NCBI GenBank assembly: GCA_035048485.1
Contig: CM068587.1
Location: forward strand, 33,217,001-33,281,000
Reading direction: 5' to 3'
Length of the DNA: 64,000 bases
Source: Pteria penguin
Lineage: Eukaryota > Mollusca > Bivalvia > Pterioida > Pteriidae
The notes beneath the pieces were generated by a model, which worked only from the letters and a program-made list of their open reading frames with translations, was not told the origin of the DNA and did no database searches. Below, one piece after another: positions 24,701-39,700 of the stretch. A program made the translations under genes and the position numbers. Positions within the stretch are counted from its first letter, which is position 1, and every line of letters starts with the position of its first letter.

Positions 24701-27700
24701 ACTCTGAATCGATTTATGTATTGGGGTGACGTGCAGCGAGGTAAGCCAGCGTCTATGGATTTCATGGTATTTATTAATAAAACTTCAATTGCGAATTATC
24801 AGATCTGATGGCAGGAATTACAGACATGGGACACATGGCTTAACGACCAGCTTTGCGATATTTACTTATTGTTCAAAATGATCAGATTTTTGAAATATTG
24901 CTGTCAAGTTGTCAATCTGTTCCTGATATTAATGAAACGATTTTTGAAAACTGAAAATCGGTATTTGTATAAGGTTGTACATGTATCAATAAAGTTCAAC
25001 TCTTGATAAAAAGTTTTTAAAAGGCGCGCATTGCCAACCTTGACATTTTTGTCTCATGTATTCATACCATATATTTGTGTATGATATCAGACGGGTTTTC
25101 CGTTCGACATGACATTTGTCATCTACTTGAAAAAAGGGCAACTTCGACAATGTTCACTATAAATAGAGAAAACTGTCCATCATTGATGTATCGACCATTG
25201 CTATTACAAGAAATATGCCGGTATTATGATAATGAAATATAAGAATTCTCATAATTTTGTGTAAAGATGGCGCCTAAGTCTCATTTGTTTATTTGTTTGT
25301 TTGTGGTTTCGTTTTTTCATTTTTCTTTTTTCCGCTTTTTTTTGGGGGGGGGGGGGGGCGGAGGGGGGACTTTCTTGTTTGGTTTTTATTTGTGTGCGTG
25401 TGGTTGTTTTTTTAGGGGGGGGGGGGTTAGATTAGATTAGATTAAACATTTTTTTTTAAATATATATGAATATATTGAAAAGGACTGGGCCACGAGTTTG
25501 ACAACATTAGAAAATGCCCTCTCTTTTATCTTATACAACATACATGATATGTTAATCCGGCAAGTGGCGATACAGAGTATAGCATAAACATATGTAGATT
25601 TACATAATATTGGAGAGGGGCGTTGTTAAGGCACCGAAATGTGACCCATAATTTAACACCTAATGCAGGTGTTTCCTATAAACAAATCTATTTAATATAA
25701 AAGTACTTGTTGAGAAAATGAAATAAAAAGACATGGTTATTTAATTAAGTCAGTTTATTTATTCTCACATTAGGTCGTTATAGCGGTTTCGTATGTTTTA
25801 TCCTTTTAGGTGCATACAGTCTACCCTCTAGATTAGATGACGATGTGGCTTTCCCCACTGATATCAAATTAGAACGACCCGACGACTGTATCACCGATGA
25901 TGACAAAGATTACAAAATCTGCGTAGTTTGCGGAGAACGAGCGAGTGGTTATTATTTCGGAGCTCTCGTCTGTCTTCCCTGCAAGGTACGTAACACTTCT
26001 CATTTTCGGAGCTCTCGTCTGTCTTCTCTTCAATGTACGTAACACTTCTCATTTTCGGAGCTCTCGTCTGTCTTCCCTGCAAGGTACGTAACACTTCTCA
26101 TTTTCGGAGCTCTCGTCTGTCTTCCCTGCAAGGTACGTAACACTTCTCATTTAAGTATTTTGTTGTCTGTCTTCTCTTCAAGGTATATGTACTTAACATA
26201 ATGAGGTTAAACCATGAAATAATTTCTTTTCTCTGATTCCGTCGTATTGCCCATTGTCCGACGCTTATACGTTTTTGTAGATGTTTTACATTACAATCGT
26301 TGTATTCAAGCCCTTTCAAGTAATTTTCCGTCGAAATAAAGTAATACAAAACAAAATCAAATTCAAAATTCCATCATCACGTTTTGGAATTCTTGTATTA
26401 AAATTTTGTAAATTGTTGGAAACATATTATTTATAATCATTCTTACATTTTCAATTTGTCGCGTGTAAATTCGTTATCATTAATATAGCGTGTAGAATGT
26501 AACAAGCTGTGTTTGTTAAACACTAATGCCCCCGGCGGCACCAATGTCTAAAAAGTTATTTTAGTGCGAAGGTCATTGTCAGTGTCAAAAGGTCATCGAC
26601 CTTGGTGTCATTTGAAAGGGTTTCATTATTTGAGTAGGCATTTCAAATATGAAGTCTCTATTACTCACTGCGGCGCCGACGATCCGGGTTCGATTCCCGG
26701 GTTGCGCCACTATGTTAAATAGGTTGGTTACCTCCTGCTTCCATGTCGCGATATAACTGAAAAATTGTTGAAAGCGACGTAAAACACCAATCAACCAACC
26801 AACAACCAATCTATCCCTCATGGTTCAAAAGTTATAGCCAAAGTTAAAGTTGACAAGAGACAAACAAACAAACAAACAGGACAAAAACAATATACCCCCC
26901 AATCTATCGCTCCTTGGGCATAAAAAATAAAAGTGAATTGCGATCAGCAAATTAGTAGTCTTATGTTAATCATTTATTCAAATTCATCATAATTTTTCTG
27001 TATATACATGTCTTAAAACTCGGTTCCTTGAAAGCTTTTAGCAACGGTGACGTGCTCAGGAATAAATATATACAAACACTGGCATCCTTATTAACCTTGT
27101 ATAATATGGTACCATGCTTAGCATATTGAGGTAAATGCACATGCATTACTAAGGGTTCACAATTCAGGACAAATCATGCAAACGCCTCTTTAGAAATTCC
27201 GGAATCGAAAGTCCATGACGTTTGTTGTTCTATCAATTACTCTTTCCTGTAGTTGAAAGCCTTGCATTCGGAAGTGACTCAAACAGTATATTTGTAACTG
27301 TTTACACAAACACTCTGTCAATTGCTGGTATTACCTTTAATGGCTCCCAGATCCGATAGCTGTAGCGAACTTTAAGAAAAATTTTCAAGTTATCGCAGAA
27401 CGATCTAGGGTTATTAACAGACGTTGGCTGCTATTTTGGTTCCAAACCCCACCTTACATTCAGGCTTGGTAATAATTCCCAGCAGTGTTTTATGTAATAG
27501 GAACTTTAACTCAGTCAATGTCAAAAAGAAACTTTTCACGTATTAATTTCGAAATGCTATTACATTGTTGGTTTGAAAGATCTGTAACCGTGTTGGCTAA
27601 ATTATTTTTGTTATATCACAAATAAGTGGTATTATGTATTCATGTCAATCTGGTTGAATTATTAATAGAAAAGATATTATATAATTTTACCGATATAGAA

Positions 27701-30700
27701 TATGAATAACTTTATATATACATGTAATTACAATCGGTGGCATTTAGACGTTAAATCCCTTCCCTTAATCTTCACTAATCTGGTATCTGATTAACTCAGG
27801 GGATGATGGAGAGAGCCAATCGAACACTTGTCTAGCGAAGATGCTGCTAACAAACTACAATGTGGTTTGTTTGTTTGTGATTTTAGCACCATTAAGATTA
27901 TTTCACATATGACAGCGATCATTATTACGAACTTTATGAAGCCCAGCCCAGGAGAATAACTTCAATATTCGTTAGGTACATTTTGTGAACTTTCGTATTG
28001 ACCCGGAACTCGGGCTGCGCTTAAGTGAGGATGGTGCAGTGAGTTCCAAAGCAGTGCTGTAGCCCACATTTCAAGACTACCATGCAATTGTAGAATGGGA
28101 TGGTAGGAGTAAAATATATCTACCATAATAAACATGCATACATGACAGAGGATACTAGCATGGTATTTCACAGGTCTAACCTTCCACCACTTTTCCACAC
28201 TATTTCGGATAAAATATGCACTGTTTTAAACACCCATAAAAACATCGGATGGAAGGCAGGTTGTCTGGGGCCAATCTCACTATTAATTACCATTTATTAT
28301 CGCTATTAATTGCTGTAGATTTTAAATATGATTTTATCTTATTCGAGGACCCATCTTTTCGTGTCCCATTTTTCAAACTGCACATACACCCAATGACCAA
28401 AATACCTTTTGATATTTCAATGGAGACCGCGTTTCCTTTCCCTGATAGATTTGATGCATCGTATACGAAAGCTTGGGGTATGAATACTTTAAATGCTGAT
28501 TGCATTGAAGTTCTAGATCGATTTCAACAAAGAAATCAAATGACAAATATCTTGCAGAAGCCCATACATGCAGCGTCTTGCATACTGATTCAGAAAATCC
28601 CGTCTAGGGAATTCCCCTTTTTACATGACGTAATTTTAAACAAAATCTTCAGACATATGATTCATTCCGATTTTTTTTAGCTTTCCGGCTTGATTAAGAT
28701 GCGTACATAACTTAATTATGTTTGTTAATCGGTGTTAATTTAATTTAATTTTAATTAAATACTCCTGAAAATACTTTACTCATGGATGATTAGGGATTCT
28801 GAATAATCACTATATGTAGATATATAAAACAAGAAACCACAGGTAAATATCTTAATACAGAATTGGGCAATCTGATTAGACTTGCACGAATTATGCATCC
28901 GTGTTTAATATGGGATATGTATGAGTGCACAGTAGTGGGGGATAGAGAGGATTAGAAGCTCAAATAAGAACTTATTTGTTCCTTTTTGTACGAATTATTT
29001 AGAAGTTGTTCATCCATGGATATAAATTATGAAATAATATGGTAGATGGTTATCAGGTTTGATCAGTTAGCGGACCGATCTGTGATATGCCCCTAATTTA
29101 TTGACGGATCTAAAGGGTCTAAAGGGGGCTGGGTTAGTTGCTTAGGTTTCAATACCCCTTTTGATTGAATATCTCACGAATATCTCACAAGAAGGTCATT
29201 TTTGAAGATCGATCCCCTACTTTCCTGTGGAAAATTTTCAAACGAGAGCCGCCCCCTCCTTTTTTTCCCCCTAAATTAGCTTTTATTTGTTGATTAGTTT
29301 GGGATACGTTCGCCCTTCCCTTCACCAATTAACAACTCGAACTGAGTAAGGATGCCTGGTTTATGTGCTTTCAGAAAGAAAGTTTTTGTGTAGGGATAGC
29401 TTCTCTTTTCCCATGGGCGTTATCTAAATAAAACAAGACAAAGTAAAGAAAAATTTCTTAATCGAAATAAAAGTTTGGTTTGGTTTGGTTTGGTTCAGTT
29501 GTCAGGGGTTCAGCAATATTTCGGGGATTTGGTGTTTACACCTCCTGCCTAACCCTCTGAATATATTTTATTGGGTCAGTATAAAGTTTATAAGCTGTGG
29601 AGAGTTTAGCTGAATAAACAGTACAAATCGTAAATCCTCGATTAAAATGCGCTCGAAATAGTTTTGATTCAAGTTGGTCGTTAAAATGCTTAAAATAGAT
29701 TGAGTTCAACGTAGTGATTAAAAAGTTCCGAAAATAATTTTGCAAAGAAGGTGACCAGTACAATTAGGTCATAAGCAAACATTTCAAATAATATGGATAT
29801 TTTTTTTTCAAAAATATCTTCTTCAGAATTGTCATTAAAAATAACAATGATAAATAAAATAAATAAATAAATTGAGGAAAACTGCATATAGATTTCAACA
29901 TAGTGATTAAAAAAATTCTGAAAATAATTTGGCAAAAAAGGTGACCAGTCCGATTGGGTCTTAAGCAAACATTTCAAAGATATGGATATTTTTTTTTCAA
30001 ACATAGCTTCTTCAGAATTGTCTTTTAAAATGAAAATTATTAATAAAATAAATAACTAAATAAATAGAAGAAAACTGCACATAGACTGACAGACAGATCG
30101 TTAGCTAGACAAACAGATTAAAATTTCTTCCTCTTGATTGTTACATGTAGTCGTCCTTAATGCAAATTATGCACACATTATTCAGTATGTTGGAGTTCGC
30201 GATAATCTTTTGAGTTTTGATATTGATTAGATTTTTGAAGCCAAATCTTCTATCAACGAAAATGCATTAATATCGTCGATACGATCTAATGTGTAATAAT
30301 AGGTAGATGAAATGCAATCAATCTTAAAGAAATTGCCCATTCAAAACCCTGCCAATATCAAGTTAGATAGTGCCTAATGGTTACTTGTTAATAGTGGTGC
30401 TTTTATCGTTGGTAGTTATGAATACTGAAATAAACACTATCACCTACAGTGTATAATTCAGAAAGAAAGAGCACCCTGTTTTGGAAGTATTTATTTATTG
30501 AAAGCAAGGAAGTAATTAAAAGGAGCCTGCAGCTGCTCTCTCCATATTTTCTTCTTTTTCTGTTTAATAAGCGTAATCATCCAATTTTAAATAAAAATAC
30601 CAGTTTTATATATATTCATGATTATAAATTTTATAATCACTGCAACAGATTTTCAAATTGTAATATCTATTTTGTAAAACCAACAAGACATTTTACAACC

Positions 30701-33700
30701 GTGACTACATATTCTTAACTCGGAAAATTTTGTAATATATATTTATTTTTTTGTGCTAATTGTTTGATATATGGTCAGGACATCTACTTATTTATCTAAA
30801 TTCTAGAGGGTTAATACGGTACCACAATACAGCAGTCAACAGAGTTATATTCGGAAATTAAAACGGAATAATTTGCATGATGATGATAACGTCAAGTCTA
30901 GTAATATTTCTCAATACCAACAATTTCAGTATAGTCCCTACAATATACAATATTATTTTATGAAGAAGTTTTATAGCTTTTGGTCTGTCTGTCTGTCTGT
31001 CTGCCTGGGGAAAACTTTTATCTTTACTTACTGCCGTCTGAATGCATCAATATTTCACAAACGCATATCATTTTCATCTGTAATAGGGAATATATTAATG
31101 TAACTTTCCGTTTCGTAAGCAGTATTTGCATGTATTATGTATATGGTTTGTTGCATAGAACTACTAAATCTGTTGCTGAACAAAACGACCTTGTTGTAAC
31201 AGAATTTCATATTCATATCAATAAATAAACTGTTTATTTCATAAAAGAATATACCTATTTTTCAATGAAGACTACTGTATATTTTTCTTTGTAATGATGA
31301 CCGTAAAATGTGTAATCTAAACTGCCTATTTTGAAATAGAAATGCAATATTACCTTATCTGTACCTTATCTGTACTACATGCATTTGCTTTGTAATAGAG
31401 ACAACCTATTTTGAAATCACAATATACAAATTGAAAAATGTTGTCTGGACAATATTGCATTATTTTTAGAAACTATTAAACTACTGAAGAAAAATTCAGT
31501 TAAGCGGTTAATATCATTATAATTAAGAAAGAAAACACCCAAATGGGGTAAATATTGACATAGAAGCCTTGACTTGAATTTCCCAATATAGCAAAGATCG
31601 ATTCCTCAAAACAAAACATGGAAATGTAAAGAAACGCGCGCGACTGGTTCCATGGAGTTTAAAGGGGCCACAAGATGGGTTGTGACTTGAATTTTAGTTC
31701 ACTTTGGGGTTTTTAGGTGTGTTGTACAACTTTTAAAATGCCTTGTATTTGACTGGAACATACTATGTAAATAATATTCACTTCTTCGTCCATTCCAGTT
31801 TGCATTTAATAGTAGCAGATGTAGAAGAGAAAGAGATGGTTGTCAGTGCCGTTTTTATCTAATTTTTTATTCAGTTTTTATTTATATTAAGACAAAACAG
31901 AATTTATCACAAAACATCTCTTATTTTTCACCTTAGTTCTTGTAAGTTCACCTTTTTTCCAAACCAAGGACCTCCACTGACCAACTCAGTTCCATGAAAA
32001 CAATTTGACAAACCCTAATTACCTTCACGCAGAAATGTAAATCTTCTTATTGAAATAATTCAAACATTTTACAAATTATTGACTTTGACATTAAATTTCT
32101 AAATTTAGCTTCAAACTAAAATTGAAGGAAACACTACTGATAGCAAGATGTCTACACCATGTCAGATATACGATAGTATGCCGTATAAATTTGCGTTATT
32201 TTACTCTGATGTCACTAAGCTAGCATTAACGTCTGGGGTAAATCATTTTCTTAGGGAGATCATGTCCTTCATCTGATTGTTTATTCAGTGCATGCAGTTC
32301 AATGAACTTTCTTTTTCTTTTTTTTTTCTCTTCGTTTTTTTTTTCATCTGGCCAATTGTTGGATTGTCAAGATTTTCAGGGTTTTGCCTTCCCACCCACT
32401 AGAACCATAAAAGCAAATTATCAACAGGACAGCTATTTTAGAATCCAACAAACTCCATTTAAGTCGAGTAAATTCAACGAAAAAGTAGACGTAGAGAGAA
32501 AATAAATTATATTATTGTGTAACTCTGTAGATTCATGGTCCCCCCATTCGCTAGGTATCCTCCTCTTCCTAGCTGTCTTTGGAGTTTCTTATGAATCATA
32601 GGTTGGTGGTTTTATCCTGGTTTTTCATGTCTCCAAACCTCGCTGCCATTACAGTGCTAGAAAAAGCTAAAACCTATGAGCCATGGAAGTGATTGACCGA
32701 TATTAGATCATGTGTTATGCTGAATCATTGTAGAAAGTACTGAACAAACATAAGGACAATCTATCAAGCCTTTGATCGGCAACGGTAACGTGAGATCCAG
32801 ACAAATACGACACTGGAATTACGAGCAATATTTCAGCAGTTTCATAAAACTTTATTCTACTATCTCTCTTTTGTACGTGTATAACCTTGATTATAAAAAG
32901 GTTGCTATTAACGACTTATATATTCATTTTTTTCTTCTGTTTAAGTTTTTGCCATAGTACGTATTTTCTAATTGTTCTAAATTATTCAATGAAAATTCTT
33001 GAACTGGTATAACCCGAGATAAAGCATTTCAATACTTCTCCTTTTTTATCTCGTGGAAATCTTTGCCAATAACATTTAATAAAAGGACCTATTCTTCAAC
33101 TGTCAATATTTGAGAGAATTAAAATTAATTGAAATATTAAGTACAGAATGATTACATAACCTTGATAAAACATATCTACCGTCATTTATCATGATTTGCA
33201 TGCTTTTTGTCCTACTGAGCCGTTTTAAATGTTATGAATTATTGCACGAGTGACCTGGGAAAAAACCCCACGAAACGTGATCATACATGGTCTATATGAT
33301 TAAATTATAAAAATTTGCTATAGTACTAGCTGATTACATGTATTTTTCATGCTTTAATAAAAGATTTCAAATAAATATAACGTTTTAATTTGCGGAAGGT
33401 CGGTGTTATTAAAGTATATTTAGATTTTTTGTTAACCCCTCGAAGTTGAAGCCTAAGATTGCGAAATTTGACCCCGAATTTGAAACCCTGTTGTTAATGA
33501 TTCTGACTTTTTAATTTCTACTCCAGGTACTTGTTTAATGTTATGGTACTTTGATTCTTTGTTAGATGATATCGATTCACTGTCTTTGCTAAGGATTGCA
33601 TATTCTTTTCGAACACTCCTTTACACTCACTGTGAGCATGTCTCAGACTCCGTCATGCAGACGTTACGAGCACCTCAGATATAGACCAACAGGCCATTGC

Positions 33701-36700
33701 CGTGATTAAACGTTAGCACGGACATATCAATGGAGATTTGAGCATGTAACCTTTTAACGAACCACACTCGCTGACCACCCGACCATGTCAGTCTAAAACA
33801 TCAAAACTGCATGACAGATCCCAGTATATAATCGTGGTGAAAAGAATACATATGCATCACTGTTGATAAAGACTGATGGCGCAGATGAAAGCTTCTTAAT
33901 TTGCTGTTGTCAGGGTTTTTAGATATGTAAATATTGAACAAACCTTTCAATAAAATATATACAAATACATGTACATAATAATCACGTAGAGTTCTCAAAG
34001 AAAATCAGTATATTGAGTACACCTGCTGAATTTGGTTTGATTTCTTTGCAGAGTTTTTATATCAGATGCACAAAAGATGGTGAACCAACATTCACATGTC
34101 AGTGCAATGGAAACTGTGACATTGCTAAGCAGGGACGTATCCGCTGTCAGTATTGTCGGTATCAGAGGTGCCTTATGGCCGGCATGTGTCGTAAAGGTAA
34201 GGTACTTAAGTGTGCATAGGGTAGAATTGTATGCTGGGCCACTATACTTGTAGAAGAAAATCTAAGCACAAACGAAGTTTGAAGAGGGGGGAGGGAGAAA
34301 GGACAACATTTGACTTTTTAGAGTTGTTGCAGGGGTTAAAACTTCCTGACCTCCTTTAATGATAAAATTTTACTCAAAACGGTCATTGTGGAATCCCATT
34401 TCTTTGGCCAAATTATTATCATAGAATATATACACCATTTTCCTCAACAAAATCATATCCAAAATGGGTGAAACTGAAGGAACCATCCTTGAAATTCATA
34501 GAAATTATACAAGAAAACCTTATATAGAGAGTGACTAAGAACAGGTCACAGACCCTTTTAAGGCACATTAAAGAGCATATATTCTGTTAATTCTTAAATT
34601 TCCATAGAACCTATACATATATGTATACATACATATACGATGTTCTCATTATGTTGCAAGAACTTTTTAGAGAATGATACAATGTCAATAATAAGAATAA
34701 GGTCAGTGATCATGTGACTTCAGCAATGATTTACAAATTATAATATCTGCATATTCACAACGTCAAGGCTTTGTGATTACGTTCTCCACAGCTGCCTTGA
34801 GTAATGACTTTATAAAACTAAGTTCCCAAGAAAGATAACTCTTCCTTTTCTTCTTTTGTCCAAAAATGTATTGCTTAAGTAAAAGTTACAAGATGACAGA
34901 TAAAATGATTGGAACTGGAGTATAGAAAGTATGATTTAGAGGACAGAGAGGAAAGAAAAGTTATTCACATACTTTTACTATCAAAATTAAACTTGTATGT
35001 ATATATATTTGATTTAACTTAATCTTTCAAGTTTCATTCATTCATCCATTATAACAAATTTTGATTATGATAAGGCATATCACTGTTTCTTTGTATGTAA
35101 CATTTATTATTGTTTTATCTTGCAGAAAAGCCAGAGACTGTTCAGCCCCAGGACGGTCAGGTTTTATGTAAAGTGTGCGGGGACATTGCCAACGGTATTC
35201 ACTTTGGTGTCAACACCTGTGAAGGATGTAAGGTAAGAAATCATTGACTGCTGAGCTTTATATCTGGAAATTAGTTCATGTCGTATTTAGAATAAGTTTG
35301 ATATCTTTAAGTCATTTATGGTCAGATGTCACAAAGTAATTCCTGTCTATACAGTGATCTTGTTTATACCTCATTCCATCAGATTTTGTGATCCGTTTCA
35401 AATTATAATAAGCAATTTAATGTCAGCATATTTGCACGTAGAAGCAAGTGCAAACTTAATATTTGGTACATTAGAAAGACTTTATAAAGTAGTTTTAATT
35501 TCAGATTTTTTCAGGTCAGTTTGACTTATATTTCATGCCTGAGTGATTTTTTTTAAATTTATTTTTTTGACTTTGTCGTAACATGCCATATATACAATTT
35601 TTACCAATTGTTGTTAAATTTTAAAAATTAGAACATGCATCTTAATCTGTGAAAAAAAAAATCAAACCAATAATTTTATATGGTTGTTTTTAGAAATTTT
35701 TTCGCCGTGGCCTCGTAGAGAATCAGAGCTACCTTTGTAAAAGTGAAAAGAAATGTGCCATCAATCCCCGTAACAGAAATAACTGCCGTTATTGTCGCTA
35801 TCAGAAATGTATAGGTGTCGGCATGTCAAGAGAAGGTAAGTCATCACAATCTCTCGAGTGTTTACATTCATCGGAGTCTTCAAAATATATATTCATATCA
35901 GTGTTCAAAATGTTTATATTATTGATTTTACTTTAAAAACCCTTTAAAGTTGTATTTTACATTCTCAAGTGGCAAAACACAAATGAAACATTTTAAATGA
36001 AGTCCTTAATATTGTTGGGAATATCGGTTGAGAAAAATGAATTTTTTATTATTCACTTTGAGTTTCCTCACCTATGTTTACACTGTGTAGTAGGTATTGT
36101 ATAGTCGTCTGCCAAGTGCGCAGGTGAGCGTAGTATTGGTGCGTTTGATGAATACTTGAAAGATTTTTCAACCATTCTGTAAGCTCTTGAGTGTGGGATC
36201 ATTATTTTAATATGATCCGTTCTGCCCCTCTGATCTGTAATCAGTGCTCTCTTTATAGATATTTCATACAATGTACATGTGTCAAGAGATGGCCTTAAAA
36301 CATGCTCTTGAAATCGGACATCGGAGTATTTGATAATAGCCATTCAGAACATTTGGGTTAAAATATCAGACTTTATCATAGAGAGCAATGCATATATTCT
36401 TGGTGCAATTTTGGTGAAATGGAATGATTAAAATTTTTAGTCTGATTCAACGAAGTAAAATTTGAATATGTGTTTGACACATTTCCAATCATGTTTTAAG
36501 ACCAAAACCTTCTTAGAATTGACTCAGTATAGGTACAATATATATTGTCACCTATGATAAACTACATGTATGAGTTTTACCCCAAACATCTTTTAAAACT
36601 ATACTCTTCTGATATCTACATAGATCAATATGGAAATTTAAAAAAAAAGGAGAAGAAAATTGATATATTGTATTTATTTTAGAACTACTAAATTTCTGAT

Positions 36701-39700
36701 AAAGAATAACTCAGAAGAGTGAGCATTAAATTCACTGGTAGTGTAGTGATGAATAAGATTTATGACTTTTACTCATTTATTCATTGGATATTTTAGCAAT
36801 ACAATGTAGCATAGTTATGAATTAGCATCCCATAACAGGCTTGACTGGATATATGCTTTAGGTAGATGTGAATCCCACTTCAATAAATACTCTCCATGAA
36901 GTCTAAAGTTTTATAGGAAAACAGTTTCAGAAAAGATTATGATTTAAAAAAGAATAAAGGTTTTATTTTTTTAATCCTGAAAAAATGAAAATGAAAATGA
37001 AAAAAAAACCTCTTACAGTATATATTCATGTACATGATAAATATGTTTTTCATTGAATATTTTATAAAATGTCCAATTTTTGAGAGTAAATTAAAACAAA
37101 AGAAACAAAACCAACAAAAGAAGATTTTTCATCACATCAGGTTTTTGATAAAGTACAATGGTTAAGAAAAATTAAAGATATGAATAGAAAAATAAATGAC
37201 AAATGTAAAAGTATGTCAATTTGATGTATGTCTTGGGCATTCATACATATGATATTCAAGTTTATTTTGAATAAAACATTCTATAAATAATTTGTTATCT
37301 CATCTCTGCACTATGTAATTATTCATAATGGTTTCCCCTTAACCACAGCCATTCAATCAGTTTACCATTACATCTCTTTGTCATGTCTTGTTATTATCTT
37401 GCTCACATTGGTGAATAAACTAACCCATCCTGTCTTTTAAATTTTCACACCTCATCAGTTTTGTTTTGAAAAAGTACTTGATAAATGATTCTTTTAATTT
37501 TGTTATTGAGTAAACTAATATTGCAGAATAATTTATGTGATGTATGGATATCATCCAGAAATTTAAAACAGAGACATCCTAAATAAATGTTTATTTGTAC
37601 AGAATTGCACAGACTGTAAATAATTTAATTTAGTTTGATTAGTGTTTAAAAAGTTCAAGGTTCCATTGTTACAAATTTAAGTCATCAGTGATTTGAACAA
37701 ATAATAAGCTTGTATTTCTCTGAAATTTAATGAATTAAAACTTGTTTGAATTCAGCATGGCTTACAATCAGATGAATATATATATGTGATATACCACATC
37801 TACATTTATTTGTTTGTTGCAAAATAAGAAACATTACACAAAAACCTAAACCGTAAATATTTTTATTTTACATTGTAAATAAATCATGGAAATTTATTCT
37901 TTTAGCTATAAAAATGGGGCGACCCAAGAAGGCAGACACAAATGAAATCATTTCTTCAACAAGTTCAGCTGAATTATTATCATCAGAGGATAACACTCCC
38001 TCACCTCGTCTGGAGACTACAAGCCGACAAGAAAAGACCCCGTCTCCAACAGGCTCTTATCATTCATCAAGCTCATCCCCTTCCAGGACAACTGGAAGTC
38101 CATTATTTGACTTATCAAAGGTCAAAACTGAACCAGAAATTTGTGACCTTGACAATCAAGTATCAGTAGAAATGTCAGTCATACCTAACAGCCAGTCAGA
38201 TTCATCCATCCTTGGCATCTGTAGCAGTAGCCAATCATATACTCCTACCCAGTTAACAACATTCACTCCAGCCAGCTCAGCTAACTGGTCCAGTTCAGAT
38301 TCTGCTACCATGGCAACCGAGTCTCAGTGGCATCAACAGATAGCACATTCAGTTGCCCCTCAACAGATGACATCAAATTCATCCACATTTTCCTCAAACG
38401 CTACATTGACAAACTCCAAATCTGGAGCGACTGATGAATCAGCTATGTTTGAGGATGATATGGATGAGATTTTGGATTATCTGTCACAGGACAGTGTCCC
38501 AGCATTCCCTGTGCCTACACAAAAACAATTCGAGCAGCAGATTCAGAATTATCACACCCAAGCAATGCAGACTGATAACTTTACTCAGCTCAGCATCGAT
38601 ACTTCAGTATCGTCAATGCAACCGGGAGTCAGCTACCCACAACGTTCTCCTCGTGGTCAGCGGTACTCTACATCCACTGGACGTGTCCAGTACACTTCTC
38701 ATTCTCAGACCAACAATCAGATGTACAATCAGTGCTCCTCTCCCCAAGGAAACTTGTATGGGCCAATGCCACATGACAGTGCCTTCAGCTCAAATTCTTC
38801 ACCACAGTTCAGTTCGAGCCACTCTCAAAATGGATCCTTCAGTCCCAATGCAAATGGTCAATTTATATCATCTGTGTATCCAAATTCACAGTTCCCAGAA
38901 TCCAGTGACAGCTGTCGATTTAATTCAGGCACTTTGAATAATCAGTACGGCTCAGGGTCTCAAGTCAGTCAGTTCAACGCTGCTTCCCCAGCTAGCCAGT
39001 ACAACACTGCATCCCCAGCTAGCCAATACAACGCCGGATCCCCTGCTAGCCAGTACAGTGCCGGTTCCCCTGCTAGCCAGTACAGTGCAGGATCTCCCAA
39101 CAGCCAGTACAACGCAGGATCTCCAGCTAGTCAGTATAACGCAGGATCCCCAGCTAGCCAATACAATGCAGGATCCCCAGCTAGCCAGTACAACGTAGGA
39201 TCTCCCGCTAGCCAGTACAACGTAGGATCTCCTGTAAATCAGTACAACCCTTCATCACCTGGAGTCCAATTTAATGCTTCTGTTCCACAGTACAGCAACA
39301 CATCACAATCCAATCCAATGAATACATCTTGCCAGGAGGCTAAAAATAACAAAGGCTACAATTCATTCATGCCTTATACAGACATAAAAGCTCAGATGAG
39401 GATCAATCAAATGTTCCTTAATTGTGACAACATGGGAACATACCTTTCTGAAACGGACAATAATGACTTGGATGGCCCCGGTTTGTCACGCAACGAAATG
39501 GATATTAGTGTCATCGAAATCAGTTTAAGAAAAAATCAGAATTTTAATCAATATCGCTCCTACACAGAATATAGCCCAGATTCTTCACCTCTAAGCGCAC
39601 ACAGTGGTAGCGAGGATATTCAGGAAGATTCAGAAACATCACGTCTGTCGCAGAAACGAAAAGGTATAAACTCAAATATGGAATCATATAACTCCTCTTG

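Larger units (their letters stand above)
12941..25809 (+). other. Receptor intron 1 (12.9 kb), repeat-rich
   Basis: Holds SINE copies of both families, microsatellites, a 29-bp-TIR MITE, a 38-bp-arm hairpin and an unexplained minus-strand ORF; these are listed separately. The remaining sequence is AT-rich with no supportable exon. A local motif TACAAAATRSMNGYAGCCTC-like occurs near 17855, 17930 and 18207, around the MITE. Confidence 0.6.

Noticed and set aside
25427..25445. Telomere-like TTAGAT repeat
   Set aside because: Only about three units and not TTAGGG; low-complexity tract.
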